The position numbers and the translations under genes were made by a program. The notes beneath the pieces are model-generated. The model was not told the origin of the DNA. It made no database searches and saw only the letters and a list, made by a program, of their open reading frames with translations. A DNA stretch of 48,345 nt from Eubacterium sp. (lineage in GTDB: Bacteria > Bacillota > Clostridia > Lachnospirales > Lachnospiraceae): assembly GCA_016292095.1 (NCBI GenBank), contig JAEFAB010000007.1, positions 105,240-153,584 on the forward strand. Direction: 5' to 3'. This document shows positions 25,735 to 34,503 of the stretch, in pieces; the first letter of the stretch is position 1, and every line of letters begins with the position of its first letter.

Positions 25735-26436
25735 ATGTATACTTATGAAACAAGAGTAGGATATAGCAGGACTGACCGGAGTGGAAAAGTACCTGTCTAT
25801 GAAATAATGAACCTCATGCAGGATGGATCGACTTTTCAGTCAGAAGATTTGGGAGCCGGCATGAAAACCGAAAAAAGAGGATGGTTCCTTTTGGCATATG
25901 AAATCCATTTGCTTCAGCCGATCAAGTTGGGGCAGAGAATTGTTGTGGGAACAGCGCCGACAGATTTTAAAGGACTTTACGGAACACGACAGTTCTTTAT
26001 TAAAGACTTAGAGGGAAACTATCTGGCAAAGGCAAACACCATGTGGACGCTCATGGATTTGGAAGCACGTTGTCCCGTAAGAATAACGGAAGAGGATATC
26101 AAGTGTTTTGAACCGGAAAAACTGTTTGATATGGGACCGGTTCAGAGAAAAGTAAAGTTGTCGCCGGAAAAGGAACAGAAGGATTCCTTCAAGGTACTGA
26201 ATACTTATATTGACAGCAACGGACATATGAACAATGCAGATTATATGCGAGTGGCGGAAGAAGTGATTCCTGAAGGATTTCAGTGGAATCGCCTGCAAAT
26301 CAATTATCGTAAGGAAGTAATGGTAGGGGAAACGATGATTTCCTTTATACATAAGGAAGAAGACGGATACGGAATCAGCTTCGAAAATGAAGCCGGAGAA
26401 GTATTGACCGTGATTAAACTATCAAATTTGGAATAG
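25735..26436 (+). CDS. acyl-ACP thioesterase
   Basis: 233 residues with two hotdog halves, the usual length for bacterial members of the plant FatA/FatB-like family. It starts YETRVGYSRTDRSGKVP and has the FatA/B-type catalytic segment DSNGHMNNADYM, with the conserved Asn and His, near residue 160. It releases free fatty acids from acyl carrier protein in the cytosol. A GAGGAAA ribosome site precedes the ATG. cvfB follows 14 bases later. Confidence 0.9.
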   Translation: MYTYETRVGYSRTDRSGKVPVYEIMNLMQDGSTFQSEDLGAGMKTEKRGWFLLAYEIHLLQPIKLGQRIVVGTAPTDFKGLYGTRQFFIKDLEGNYLAKANTMWTLMDLEARCPVRITEEDIKCFEPEKLFDMGPVQRKVKLSPEKEQKDSFKVLNTYIDSNGHMNNADYMRVAEEVIPEGFQWNRLQINYRKEVMVGETMISFIHKEEDGYGISFENEAGEVLTVIKLSNLE

Positions 26437-26450
26437 AACCGGAGGAAACT

Positions 26451-27275
26451 ATGGAATTAGGAAGAACACAAACGCTGGAAATAGTAAAAAAAGTTGAGTT
26501 TGGCGTATATCTTGGAACAAAAGAGGAACAGGTGCTGCTTCCTAAAAAGCAGGTTCCGGAAAACGCACAAATGGGAGATGAAATCTCTGTATTTGTCTAC
26601 AGAGACTCTGAAGACAGAATGATTGCCACGACCAACGAACCGAAAATTCAGTTGGGAGAAACGGCATTGTTGCAGGTAAAGGATGTGTCAAAAAACGGTG
26701 CATATCTGGAATGGGGATTGGAAAAAGATTTGTTTCTACCATTTAAAGAACAGATTTATGAAGTGAAACCGGGAGATGAAATTCTGGTGGCAATGTACAT
26801 TGATAAAAGCAACCGCCTTTGTGCAACCATGAAGGTGTATGATTACCTGAAAAACAATTCTCTTTATGAGGAAGAAGATATGGTAAATGGCGTTGTATAC
26901 AATTTCAATCCACAGTACGGAGCCTTTGTGGCAGTGGATGGAAAGTATCACGGATTGGTTCAGATGAAAGAACTGAACCGAAAAGTTGCCATTGGTGAAA
27001 AGTTGGAGGCACGAGTGAAATCAGTTCGCCCGGATGGAAAACTGGACCTGGCATTAAGAAAGAAAGCCTACCTTCAGATTGATGATGATGCGGCGGAAAT
27101 CCTTCGATATATGGAAGAAAACGGCGGCAGTCTGGGCTTTACAGACAAGGCAAAACCGGAAGCAATCCGAAGCCATTTCGCAATGAGCAAAAACGAGTTT
27201 AAGCGTGCTATTGGCAGATTGCTCAAAGAAGGACGGGTATCCATTGGTGAAAATAACATATTTTTAGTGAAATAG
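26451..27275 (+). CDS. cvfB: CvfB-family S1 RNA-binding protein
   Basis: 274 residues, close to staphylococcal CvfB and Bacillus YitL. S1-like OB-fold repeats occupy about 5-60, 65-130 and 140-205; typical pieces are VKDVSKNGAYLEWG and GVVYNFNPQYGAFVAV. A C-terminal winged helix lies at about 210-274. The family binds RNA and affects virulence or stress gene expression in Firmicutes; its targets here are unknown. GGAGG precedes the ATG. Confidence 0.88.
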   Translation: MELGRTQTLEIVKKVEFGVYLGTKEEQVLLPKKQVPENAQMGDEISVFVYRDSEDRMIATTNEPKIQLGETALLQVKDVSKNGAYLEWGLEKDLFLPFKEQIYEVKPGDEILVAMYIDKSNRLCATMKVYDYLKNNSLYEEEDMVNGVVYNFNPQYGAFVAVDGKYHGLVQMKELNRKVAIGEKLEARVKSVRPDGKLDLALRKKAYLQIDDDAAEILRYMEENGGSLGFTDKAKPEAIRSHFAMSKNEFKRAIGRLLKEGRVSIGENNIFLVK

Positions 27276-27286
27276 AAAAGTGAATA

Positions 27287-27329
27287 TGCAAATGTAACAA
27301 ACTTTAACATATTATTTTGTATATTTGCA
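27287..27329. repeat. inverted repeat between cvfB and ugpC, overlapping a possible -35
   Basis: A 14-bp imperfect stem (27287-27301 with 27316-27329, one bulged A, one G-T) of mostly A/T. The right arm contains TTGCAA (27325-27330), which could be the -35 of the ABC gene, followed at 17 bases by the weak -10 TAATAA. It could be an operator or a terminator without a T-run. Confidence 0.35.
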
Positions 27330-27413
27330 ATATAGCATTTTACTTGATAATAATTTAGAATAAACTCATTGAAAAGCGGATGACCGTTTATATTTACTAG
27401 GAGGAAGAATAAA

Positions 27414-28532
27414 ATGGCAAGTTTATCATTAAAGAATATCTGTAAGGTTTACCCTAACGGATTCCAGGCAGTTAAGGATTTCAATCTTGAAATTAAGGAT
27501 AAGGAATTCATCATTTTCGTAGGACCATCAGGATGTGGTAAGTCTACTACACTTCGTATGATCGCTGGTCTTGAAGAAATTTCATCCGGTGAATTATACA
27601 TTGGAGATAAATTAGTAAATGATGTTGAACCTAAGGATAGAGATATCGCGATGGTATTCCAGAACTACGCGTTATACCCACATATGACAGTATATGACAA
27701 TATGGCATTTGGTCTTAAGTTAAGAAAAGTACCAAAGGCTGAACAGGAAAGATTAGTTAAGAATGCGGCAAAGATTCTTGACCTTGAATCATTACTTGAT
27801 CGTAAGCCAAAGGCTTTATCAGGTGGACAGAGACAGAGAGTTGCGATGGGACGTGCTATCGTTCGTGATCCTAAGGTATTCCTTATGGACGAACCTCTTT
27901 CAAACTTGGATGCTAAGTTAAGAGTACAGATGCGTGTTGAAATTGCAAAGATTCATAAAGATTTAGGTGCAACAATCATCTACGTAACACATGACCAGAC
28001 AGAAGCTATGACACTTGGTACAAGAATCGTAGTTATGAAGGACGGTGTAGTTCAGCAGGTAGATTCACCTAAGAACTTATATGATAAGCCGGTAAACTTG
28101 TTCGTAGCAGGATTCATGGGTTCACCACAGATGAACTTCATCGATGCTGAAGTTGAAAATGTAGACGGATCTATCAAACTTCATATCGGACAGGCTAGAA
28201 CATACATTACAGTACCAGCTGAACAGGCTGAAAAGCTTGTTGCAGGCGGATACGTTGGAAAGACAGTTGTTATGGGTATCAGACCTGAAGACATCCATGA
28301 TGAAGAAAGCTTCATTGAAATGTCTCCAGAAAGCTCATTTAAGACAACAATCAAGATTTACGAATTACTTGGTGCAGAAGTTTACTTATACTTTGATGTT
28401 GAAGGAACAGAATGTACAGCAAGAGTTAATTCTCGTACAACAGTAAGACCTGGTGATGAAGTAACAATGGCTATGGATCTTACAAAACTTCACATCTTTG
28501 ATAAGGATACAGAAGAAGTTATTACAAACTAG
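27414..28532 (+). CDS. ugpC: CUT1 sugar ABC transporter ATP-binding protein (UgpC/MsmX/MsmK type)
   Basis: 372 residues. Walker A GPSGCGKST (about 37-45), Q-loop VFQNYALYPHM, signature LSGGQRQRVAMGRA, Walker B VFLMDEPLSNLDAKLR, then a regulatory MOBE/TOBE region (about 235-372). As a lone ATPase without permeases or binding protein beside it, it probably energises many CUT1 importers, as MsmX and MsmK do. Codon use is strongly biased compared with its neighbours, indicating high expression. AGGAGG precedes the ATG. Confidence 0.93.
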   Translation: MASLSLKNICKVYPNGFQAVKDFNLEIKDKEFIIFVGPSGCGKSTTLRMIAGLEEISSGELYIGDKLVNDVEPKDRDIAMVFQNYALYPHMTVYDNMAFGLKLRKVPKAEQERLVKNAAKILDLESLLDRKPKALSGGQRQRVAMGRAIVRDPKVFLMDEPLSNLDAKLRVQMRVEIAKIHKDLGATIIYVTHDQTEAMTLGTRIVVMKDGVVQQVDSPKNLYDKPVNLFVAGFMGSPQMNFIDAEVENVDGSIKLHIGQARTYITVPAEQAEKLVAGGYVGKTVVMGIRPEDIHDEESFIEMSPESSFKTTIKIYELLGAEVYLYFDVEGTECTARVNSRTTVRPGDEVTMAMDLTKLHIFDKDTEEVITN

Positions 28533-28549
28533 TCATAAATAAATTAAAG

Positions 28550-28584
28550 AAGAAACGGATTCCTATGAATTCGTTTCTTTTTTT
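28550..28584 (+). terminator. intrinsic terminator of ugpC
   Basis: A 13-bp stem (28550-28562 with 28567-28579, one G-T) with loop CTAT and seven T. Confidence 0.88.
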
Positions 28585-28705
28585 AGTTATCGCTTGTTTT
28601 TTACCACTAACTGGTTTAAAATATAAAGTGTGATTTTTTTCGGATAAATAATATCTTTTTTCCGGCAAAACAGCGGGAAAAAGGGTTCAGAATAAGGAGA
28701 ATTAT

Positions 28706-29794
28706 ATGCTTTCAAATCAAATTTTACAGAACACTATTGATGGAATAAAAAATATCTCCCGTGTAGATATTTATGTGGCGGATACGGACGGAAAAATTAT
28801 GGCCAGTACAGCTCAGGCCAGTGAAGAAATATCTTCTGCTACGATTGCATTTGTGGCATCACCGGCTGATACGCAGTCAGTTCAAGAGTACCAGTTCTTT
28901 AAAATATATGATGAAAACCAGTTGGAACTGATTTTGATTGCTCAGGGTTCTACCGATGATGTATTTGTGGTAGGGAAGATGGCAGCATTCCAGATTCAGA
29001 ATTTGCTGGTAGCGTATAAGGAACGATTTGATAAAGATAACTTTATTAAGAACCTGTTATTGGATAATCTCCTTTTGGTAGATATTTATAACCGTTCGAA
29101 AAAATTACATATCGAGTCAGACGCCAGAAGATGTGTCTGCATTATCGAAACGAAAAATGAAAAGGACAGCGTGGCATTGGAGACGATTCGTACATTGTTC
29201 TCCGGTCAGAAGAAGGACTTTATTACAGCAGTTGATGAAAAGAGCATTATCCTTGTAAAAGAATTAGAAGATAAACAGGGATATGATGATATTGAAAAAA
29301 TATCCAATACTATTGTGGATATGTTGAACACAGAAGCGATGGTTAAGGCAAGCGTAGCTTACGGAACGATTGTTAATGAAATCAAGGAAGTTTCCCGTTC
29401 CTACAAAGAAGCCCGTATGGCACTGGATGTAGGAAAGATTTTCTTTAGCGGAAAAAATGTGGTGGCTTACAACAACTTAGGAATCGGTCGTTTGATTTAT
29501 CAGCTTCCGTTGCCGCTTTGTAAGATGTTCATTGAAGAAATTTTTGAAGGAAAGTCTCCGGATGAATTTGATGAAGAAACACTTCAGACCATTAACAAGT
29601 TTTTTGAAAACAGCCTGAATGTTTCAGAAACATCCAGACAGCTGTACATTCACAGAAACACTTTGGTGTACAGATTAGACAAACTGCAGAAAAGCACAGG
29701 GCTCGACTTGAGAGTCTTTGAAGATGCCATTACGTTTAAGATTGCGTTGATGGTTGTAAAGTACATGGATTACATGGAAAATAATGGATTTTAA
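28706..29794 (+). CDS. CdaR/PucR-type sugar-diacid regulator
   Basis: 362 residues. An N-terminal diacid-recognition-like sensor (about 1-130, beginning MLSNQILQNTIDGIKNI) is followed by a middle GGDEF-like region (about 140-280). The C-terminal PucR/CdaR helix-turn-helix (about 295-355) contains NVSETSRQLYIHRNTLVYRLDKL. It is a DNA-binding regulator that probably responds to a small acid or sugar acid. It follows the sugar ATPase gene after a terminator, so co-regulation is possible but not shown. AAGGAGA precedes the ATG. Confidence 0.85.
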   Translation: MLSNQILQNTIDGIKNISRVDIYVADTDGKIMASTAQASEEISSATIAFVASPADTQSVQEYQFFKIYDENQLELILIAQGSTDDVFVVGKMAAFQIQNLLVAYKERFDKDNFIKNLLLDNLLLVDIYNRSKKLHIESDARRCVCIIETKNEKDSVALETIRTLFSGQKKDFITAVDEKSIILVKELEDKQGYDDIEKISNTIVDMLNTEAMVKASVAYGTIVNEIKEVSRSYKEARMALDVGKIFFSGKNVVAYNNLGIGRLIYQLPLPLCKMFIEEIFEGKSPDEFDEETLQTINKFFENSLNVSETSRQLYIHRNTLVYRLDKLQKSTGLDLRVFEDAITFKIALMVVKYMDYMENNGF

Positions 29795-29812
29795 TTAGTG
29801 GAAAGATTGCAA

Positions 29813-29847
29813 GCAAGGAGAGGGGAATCCCTTCTCTTTGCTCTTTT
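29813..29847 (+). terminator. intrinsic terminator
   Basis: A 13-bp stem (29813-29825 with 29829-29841, two G-T) with a 3-base loop, followed by TCTTTT. Confidence 0.8.
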
Positions 29848-29887
29848 ATCTTTTCATTTTCACTTTTAAGTAAATGAGGAGAAAAAG

Positions 29888-30559
29888 ATGATTGAGATAA
29901 ATGGAGTAACAAAGTCTTATGGGAATGGCGCACCGGCGTTGAATAACCTAAGCTTAACTATAGATGACGGCGAGTTTGTTTTTGTAGTGGGAGCCAGTGG
30001 TTCCGGAAAATCTACATTTATTAAATTATTATTAAAGGAGTTAGAACCAACAGAAGGAAGTATTATCGTTGATGATGTGAATATTTCAAAGATGAGATCC
30101 CGCAGAATTTCGAAATACCGCAGAAATATCGGTGTTGTATTTCAGGATTTCAGATTGCTTCAGGACCGAGACGTGTATGAGAATATTGCGTTTGCACAGC
30201 GTGTCATTGGAGCATCTCATGCTGAAATCAAGAAAAATGTAGCGAAGATGCTCTCATTGGTTGGATTGGCCGAGAAATATCGTTCCAACCCGAATGAATT
30301 ATCCGGTGGAGAGCAGCAGAGAGTCGCTTTGGCAAGAGCATTGGTAAACAAGCCAAACATTTTGCTGGCGGACGAGCCTACTGGAAATCTGGATCCGGAA
30401 AATTCATGGGAAATTATGAAATTACTGGAAAAGATTAACGAGCAGGGAACAACGGTTATTGTAGTAACTCATAATATGGAAATTGTGGAAGCAATGAACA
30501 AGCGTGTTATTACAATGAAAAAAGGTGTTAAGATTAGCGATAATAAGGTGGTGGAATAA
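29888..30559 (+). CDS. ftsE: cell-division ATP-binding protein FtsE
   Basis: 223 residues, an ABC ATPase of normal FtsE length: Walker A GASGSGKST, GVVFQDFRLLQDRDVYENIAFA, signature LSGGEQQRVALARA, Walker B ILLADEPTGNLDP. It sits on the inner membrane with FtsX, and ATP cycling activates a periplasmic or wall hydrolase at the septum. ftsX begins directly after its stop, and the hydrolase gene follows. Confidence 0.96.
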   Translation: MIEINGVTKSYGNGAPALNNLSLTIDDGEFVFVVGASGSGKSTFIKLLLKELEPTEGSIIVDDVNISKMRSRRISKYRRNIGVVFQDFRLLQDRDVYENIAFAQRVIGASHAEIKKNVAKMLSLVGLAEKYRSNPNELSGGEQQRVALARALVNKPNILLADEPTGNLDPENSWEIMKLLEKINEQGTTVIVVTHNMEIVEAMNKRVITMKKGVKISDNKVVE

Positions 30560-31468
30560 ATGAACTTCAGAACAGTCAGATTCTGTCTGAATCAGGGTTT
30601 TGTAAATATCAAGAGAAACAAACTGTTTTCTCTGGCATCCATTGGTACGATTGCAGCGTGTGTATTTTTGATTAGTGTCATTATGGCGATTATTATCAAT
30701 GTGAATAATATGGAAACATATATTGAACAGAAGGTGGGAATCAACATTTTCTTTGACAAAGGAATCAGCCAGGAAGAAATTGATGTCATTGGAAAGAAGA
30801 TTGAAAGCAACTCTACGGTAAAAGAGTTTACATACACTTCTGCAGATGAGGCATGGGAAAATTTCAAAAAAGACTATTTTGAAGACCATCCGGAATTGGC
30901 AGAAGGGTTTAAGGATGATAATCCGTTGGCAGATTCAGCATCCTACAAAGTATTTTTAAAGGATATTGAAAATCAGGAAACCTTTGTTAAGGAAATGCAG
31001 GAAACTGAGGGTGTGCGTGAAGTACAGTACTCCAGCACTACAAAGAATGCACTTTCCAACCTCGGGAAGTTTTTAGGATATGCTTCCGCAGCATTAATTA
31101 TTATTCTGCTTGGAGTAGGAATATTCTTAATTAACAATATGGTTATGATTGGTATTTCCGTTAGAAAGAACGAAATTCATATTATGAAATTAATTGGTGC
31201 AACCAATGGATTTGTACGTGCACCGTTTGTATTGGAAGGTGTTGTTATTGGTGTAATCGGTTCTCTGATTCCATTGGGAATTATGCGTGTTGCTTACGGA
31301 AGAATTATTTCGGCAATTATGTCAAAGTTCGGAGTCTTGGGAAATAATATTCCGTTTGCATCCAATGCGGATATTTTCAGAGTACTGCTTCCATTAGGAT
31401 TAGGAATTGGTGCGGGAATCGGTTTAATCGGTTCGGCATTGTCACTGAGAAAGCATTTGAAAGTATAG
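30560..31468 (+). CDS. ftsX: cell-division protein FtsX
   Basis: 302 residues with the standard four helices: one at about 22-45, then a large extracellular domain (about 47-170), then three more helices (about 172-195, 220-245 and 270-295). The motif LIGATNGFVRAPFVLEG is typical of the family. The ATG directly abuts the ftsE stop. The outside loop is the expected contact for the coiled-coil hydrolase encoded next. Confidence 0.95.
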   Translation: MNFRTVRFCLNQGFVNIKRNKLFSLASIGTIAACVFLISVIMAIIINVNNMETYIEQKVGINIFFDKGISQEEIDVIGKKIESNSTVKEFTYTSADEAWENFKKDYFEDHPELAEGFKDDNPLADSASYKVFLKDIENQETFVKEMQETEGVREVQYSSTTKNALSNLGKFLGYASAALIIILLGVGIFLINNMVMIGISVRKNEIHIMKLIGATNGFVRAPFVLEGVVIGVIGSLIPLGIMRVAYGRIISAIMSKFGVLGNNIPFASNADIFRVLLPLGLGIGAGIGLIGSALSLRKHLKV

Positions 31469-31478
31469 GAGGGGTTCA

Positions 31479-32702
31479 ATGAAAAGACTTTTTACGTTTT
31501 TTCTTTGTTTCGTTTTACTGACTTCTATGGCTGGAAGCGTTGTTGCTGATGTGGCAGAAGAAGAAAAACAGGAATTGCAAAAGATTGAAAAAGAAAATGA
31601 ATCTTTGGCAAAAGTGAGAAATGCTGCCCAGAGCGAAATGGACAAGTTAGAAGAAGAAGCAGCAGAAGTCAGCAAAAAACTGAACAAAACAAATGATAAA
31701 CTTACAAAAACAGAAAAGAAAATTACTTCGACCACAAAGAAGTTGAAGAAAGCACAGAAAAAGGAAATCGAACAGTACGAAAGTATGAAGGTTCGAATCC
31801 AGTATATGTACGAAAACGGGGATACTCAGATGATTGATCTGTTGTTCAATTCGGAGAGTATTACGGATTTCATGGACAAGACAGAGTATATTACGGAACT
31901 GTCTCAGTATGACAGAAAGATGTTCAATGAATTGGTGGCAACCAAGCAGCAGATTCAGACTGCGAAGACGGATTTAGAAAATCAGAAAAGCGAATTGGTT
32001 ACACTGAAGGATGAACAGAAGAAATCTATTGACAGACTGATTACATTGTCAGAAGAAAAGCAGAGAGAAGTTACTTCTTATAATGGAATTATTGCTCAGA
32101 ATCAGCAGCATGCGGATAATCTGGAAGCGGAAATTCAGAAGCAGGAAAAGGCTGCGGCGGAAGCAGCATCCAGAGCAGCAGCGGAAGCTGAGTCCAAGCG
32201 AAAGGCAGAGGAAGAAGCTGCAAAGGCTCAGAAGGAACAAAATTCAAACAACAAGGAAACACCGACGAAGGAACCGGAACAGCCAACTTTGCCGCCATAT
32301 CACAGTTCCAGACATACAGGAACCGGCTCTTATGCATGGCCGCTTCCGGGATACACCTATTTGTCATCCAATTACGGTGATACGGACGGAAGAACTGCAC
32401 CGCATAACGGAATTGATATTCCGGCACCGGCAGGAACACCGATTTGTGCAGCGGCAGCGGGTACCGTGGAATGGGCATACTTCAGCAACTCTGCAGGAAA
32501 CTGGGTTGGCATCAACCATGGAAACGGAATATACACCGTATACATGCATATGTCTGCGATTGGAGTTTCAGCAGGTAAGAAAGTAAGCGAAGGAGAAGTA
32601 ATTGGTTACGTAGGAACCACGGGATATTCTACAGGAAACCATTTACATTTTGGCGTTCGTGTAAACGGCGCATGGCAAAATCCATGGAATTATTTATCTT
32701 AA
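31479..32702 (+). CDS. PcsB/EnvC-like coiled-coil M23 peptidoglycan hydrolase
   Basis: 407 residues: a signal peptide (about 1-25), a long coiled coil (about 26-245, Lys/Glu/Ala-rich), a Pro-rich linker (about 255-275), and an M23 (LytM) domain (about 280-405). The metal and catalytic motifs HNGIDIPAPAG, YMHM and GNHLHFGV are intact, so it should be an active endopeptidase rather than an EnvC-like activator. Position after ftsEX matches the FtsEX-PcsB arrangement of Firmicutes. AGGAGG precedes the ATG. Confidence 0.92.
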   Translation: MKRLFTFFLCFVLLTSMAGSVVADVAEEEKQELQKIEKENESLAKVRNAAQSEMDKLEEEAAEVSKKLNKTNDKLTKTEKKITSTTKKLKKAQKKEIEQYESMKVRIQYMYENGDTQMIDLLFNSESITDFMDKTEYITELSQYDRKMFNELVATKQQIQTAKTDLENQKSELVTLKDEQKKSIDRLITLSEEKQREVTSYNGIIAQNQQHADNLEAEIQKQEKAAAEAASRAAAEAESKRKAEEEAAKAQKEQNSNNKETPTKEPEQPTLPPYHSSRHTGTGSYAWPLPGYTYLSSNYGDTDGRTAPHNGIDIPAPAGTPICAAAAGTVEWAYFSNSAGNWVGINHGNGIYTVYMHMSAIGVSAGKKVSEGEVIGYVGTTGYSTGNHLHFGVRVNGAWQNPWNYLS

Positions 32703-32722
32703 TATAAATGGCAGGAGCGAAT

Positions 32723-34090
32723 ATGAAAAAGAGTAATAATAAATTTGCAGCAGGATTTCTTTTGGGAGTACTCTCCATGACAGTAGTTTTGATGTGTGTT
32801 TTCATCGGAATGTTCATTGCGCAAAGAGAAAATAGAAATAGTACCATTACCGGGAAAACAGAAGCAAAACTGGAAAAACTGAAATCTATGATTGACTATT
32901 ATTATCTGGATAAGGTCAATGTGGATGACTTGGAAAGCGGTGTTTATAAAGGGCTGCTGTCCGGACTAAATGATCCTTATTCCGTTTATTACACACCGGA
33001 AGAATGCGAGCAGATGATGGAAGAAACCAGTGGAAATTACGTTGGAATCGGGGTGTTAATTGGGCAGGATTCTACAACCGGAACAGTGAAAATAATTCGT
33101 TGTTTTGACGAATCGCCTGCGAAGAAAGCGGGAATGTTGGAAGGTGACATTCTATGTGAAATCGACGGAAAAGATGTTACCGGAGAAGATGCAAATGAAA
33201 TTGTGTCATTGATTAAGAATGCGGCAAATCAGAAAATCAAAATTACTGTATATCGTAGTGAAATCAATGAATACAAAGAGTTGGAAGTGGAAAAAAGAAA
33301 TATTACAGTTCCGACAGTTGAATATAAGATGTTGGATAAGGAAAAAGGAATCGGATATGTTCAGATTGTGCAGTTTGATGAAGTAACCTTTAATCAGTAT
33401 CGTGAAGCAATTGAATCATTGAAGGAACAGGGAATGAAATCGGTCATTTTCGATATCCGTGATAATCCGGGTGGACTTTATGATGTGGTTTGTAAAATCC
33501 TGGATCAGATCCTTCCAACAGGTACAATGGTTTATACAGAAGACAAGCATGGTAAGAGAGAAGAACAAATCTCCGATGCAAATTTCCTGGATATGCCGAT
33601 TGTTGTCATCCAGAACGGAAACAGTGCCAGTGCATCGGAAATTTTTGCAGGTGCAATTCAGGATTTCAGTGCTGGGGAAATTATCGGAACACAATCCTTT
33701 GGTAAAGGAATTGTACAGCAGATATTTACATTGCGTGATGGTTCGGCAATAAAACTGACAATTCAGAAATACTTCACACCGAAGGGTGTTAACATTCACG
33801 GCAAAGGAATTACGCCGGATGTTGAGATTCGGGATGATTATGAAACGGAAGCAGATGAACCACTGGAAAAGGCGGTGAGAATTTTAAATGGAGAATCCGA
33901 TTCAGAAGAGACTACAGCGGAGCAAACTACTGAAAACAATAAAAATAGTCAAGTGGGTGAAGAAACTTCGACTGATAAAAATAGTAAAAGTAGCGAACAG
34001 ACTACAAGTAGTAAAAATAGCAAAAGCAGTAAAAAAGAAGTAAAGAAAAAGAAAAAAGGCAAGAAAAGTAAAAAAACAAAAAAGAGATAG
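32723..34090 (+). CDS. S41-family C-terminal processing protease (CtpA-like) with basic tail
   Basis: 455 residues from ATG 32723, chosen because GGAG (32714-32717) is 5 bases upstream; the in-frame ATG at 32708 lacks a ribosome site. It has one membrane anchor (about 8-32), a PDZ domain (about 95-175) with YVGIGVLIG, and the S41 core (about 190-370). The catalytic Ser lies in NGNSASASEIFAG and the Lys in GTQSFGKGIVQ. A low-complexity Ser/Thr tail ends in a run of lysines (about 395-455), which is unusual for the family. Position in the ftsEX operon suggests it trims a division hydrolase (inference). Confidence 0.9.
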   Translation: MKKSNNKFAAGFLLGVLSMTVVLMCVFIGMFIAQRENRNSTITGKTEAKLEKLKSMIDYYYLDKVNVDDLESGVYKGLLSGLNDPYSVYYTPEECEQMMEETSGNYVGIGVLIGQDSTTGTVKIIRCFDESPAKKAGMLEGDILCEIDGKDVTGEDANEIVSLIKNAANQKIKITVYRSEINEYKELEVEKRNITVPTVEYKMLDKEKGIGYVQIVQFDEVTFNQYREAIESLKEQGMKSVIFDIRDNPGGLYDVVCKILDQILPTGTMVYTEDKHGKREEQISDANFLDMPIVVIQNGNSASASEIFAGAIQDFSAGEIIGTQSFGKGIVQQIFTLRDGSAIKLTIQKYFTPKGVNIHGKGITPDVEIRDDYETEADEPLEKAVRILNGESDSEETTAEQTTENNKNSQVGEETSTDKNSKSSEQTTSSKNSKSSKKEVKKKKKGKKSKKTKKR

Positions 34091-34101
34091 GATACAATTC
34101 A

Positions 34102-34131
34102 TTGGAGATGCTTCTTTGGGGGCATCTCCAA
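34102..34131 (+). repeat. 10-bp inverted repeat between ctp and PII-like genes
   Basis: TTGGAGATGC (34102-34111) pairs with 34122-34131 around a 10-base loop. It is followed by A, not T, on the plus strand, so it is not a standard intrinsic terminator. It could be an RNA-processing or stability hairpin. Confidence 0.45.
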
Positions 34132-34156
34132 AAAAAAATGAAATCAGGAGGCAGAA

Positions 34157-34501
34157 ATGAAATTATTGACATTAATATTGAAAAAGACTAGTTTGGTAAG
34201 CGAACTCAATGAAGAACTGAAGAATATTGGAATTCATCATGGAACCATCATTGATGCGAAAAGTATGACCAACGGCTTATCCCCATGGTCTGATGATTCT
34301 ATTATTATTGGTGGAGTTCTTCGTCGTGCTAAAAACTTTGAATACAACGAGGAATGTAAGATTATGATGTTTCTTTTGGAAGATGAACAGATTGCACCGT
34401 GCAGAGAAGTAATTGAAAATGTTATTGGTGATATTACAAAGCCGGGAACAGCAATTTTATATACGATGCCAATTGATTTTGCAGAAGGTTTAGGAGAATA
34501 A
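34157..34501 (+). CDS. PII-like small regulatory protein linked to an antiporter
   Basis: 114 residues with the beta-alpha-beta pattern of PII-like proteins, beginning MKLLTLILKKTSLVSELNEEL and ending with a beta strand AILYTMPIDFAEGLGE. The usual PII uridylylated T-loop tyrosine motif is not evident. AGGAGG precedes the ATG. The antiporter starts 2 bases after its stop, so the two are translationally coupled. It probably binds a nucleotide or ion and gates the antiporter; this is inferred from context. Confidence 0.65.
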   Translation: MKLLTLILKKTSLVSELNEELKNIGIHHGTIIDAKSMTNGLSPWSDDSIIIGGVLRRAKNFEYNEECKIMMFLLEDEQIAPCREVIENVIGDITKPGTAILYTMPIDFAEGLGE

Positions 34502-34503
34502 CA

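Noticed and set aside
34102-34131. Intrinsic terminator after the S41 protease gene
   Set aside because: The stem is followed by A on the plus strand and has no T-run downstream on the minus strand, so it was listed only as an inverted repeat.
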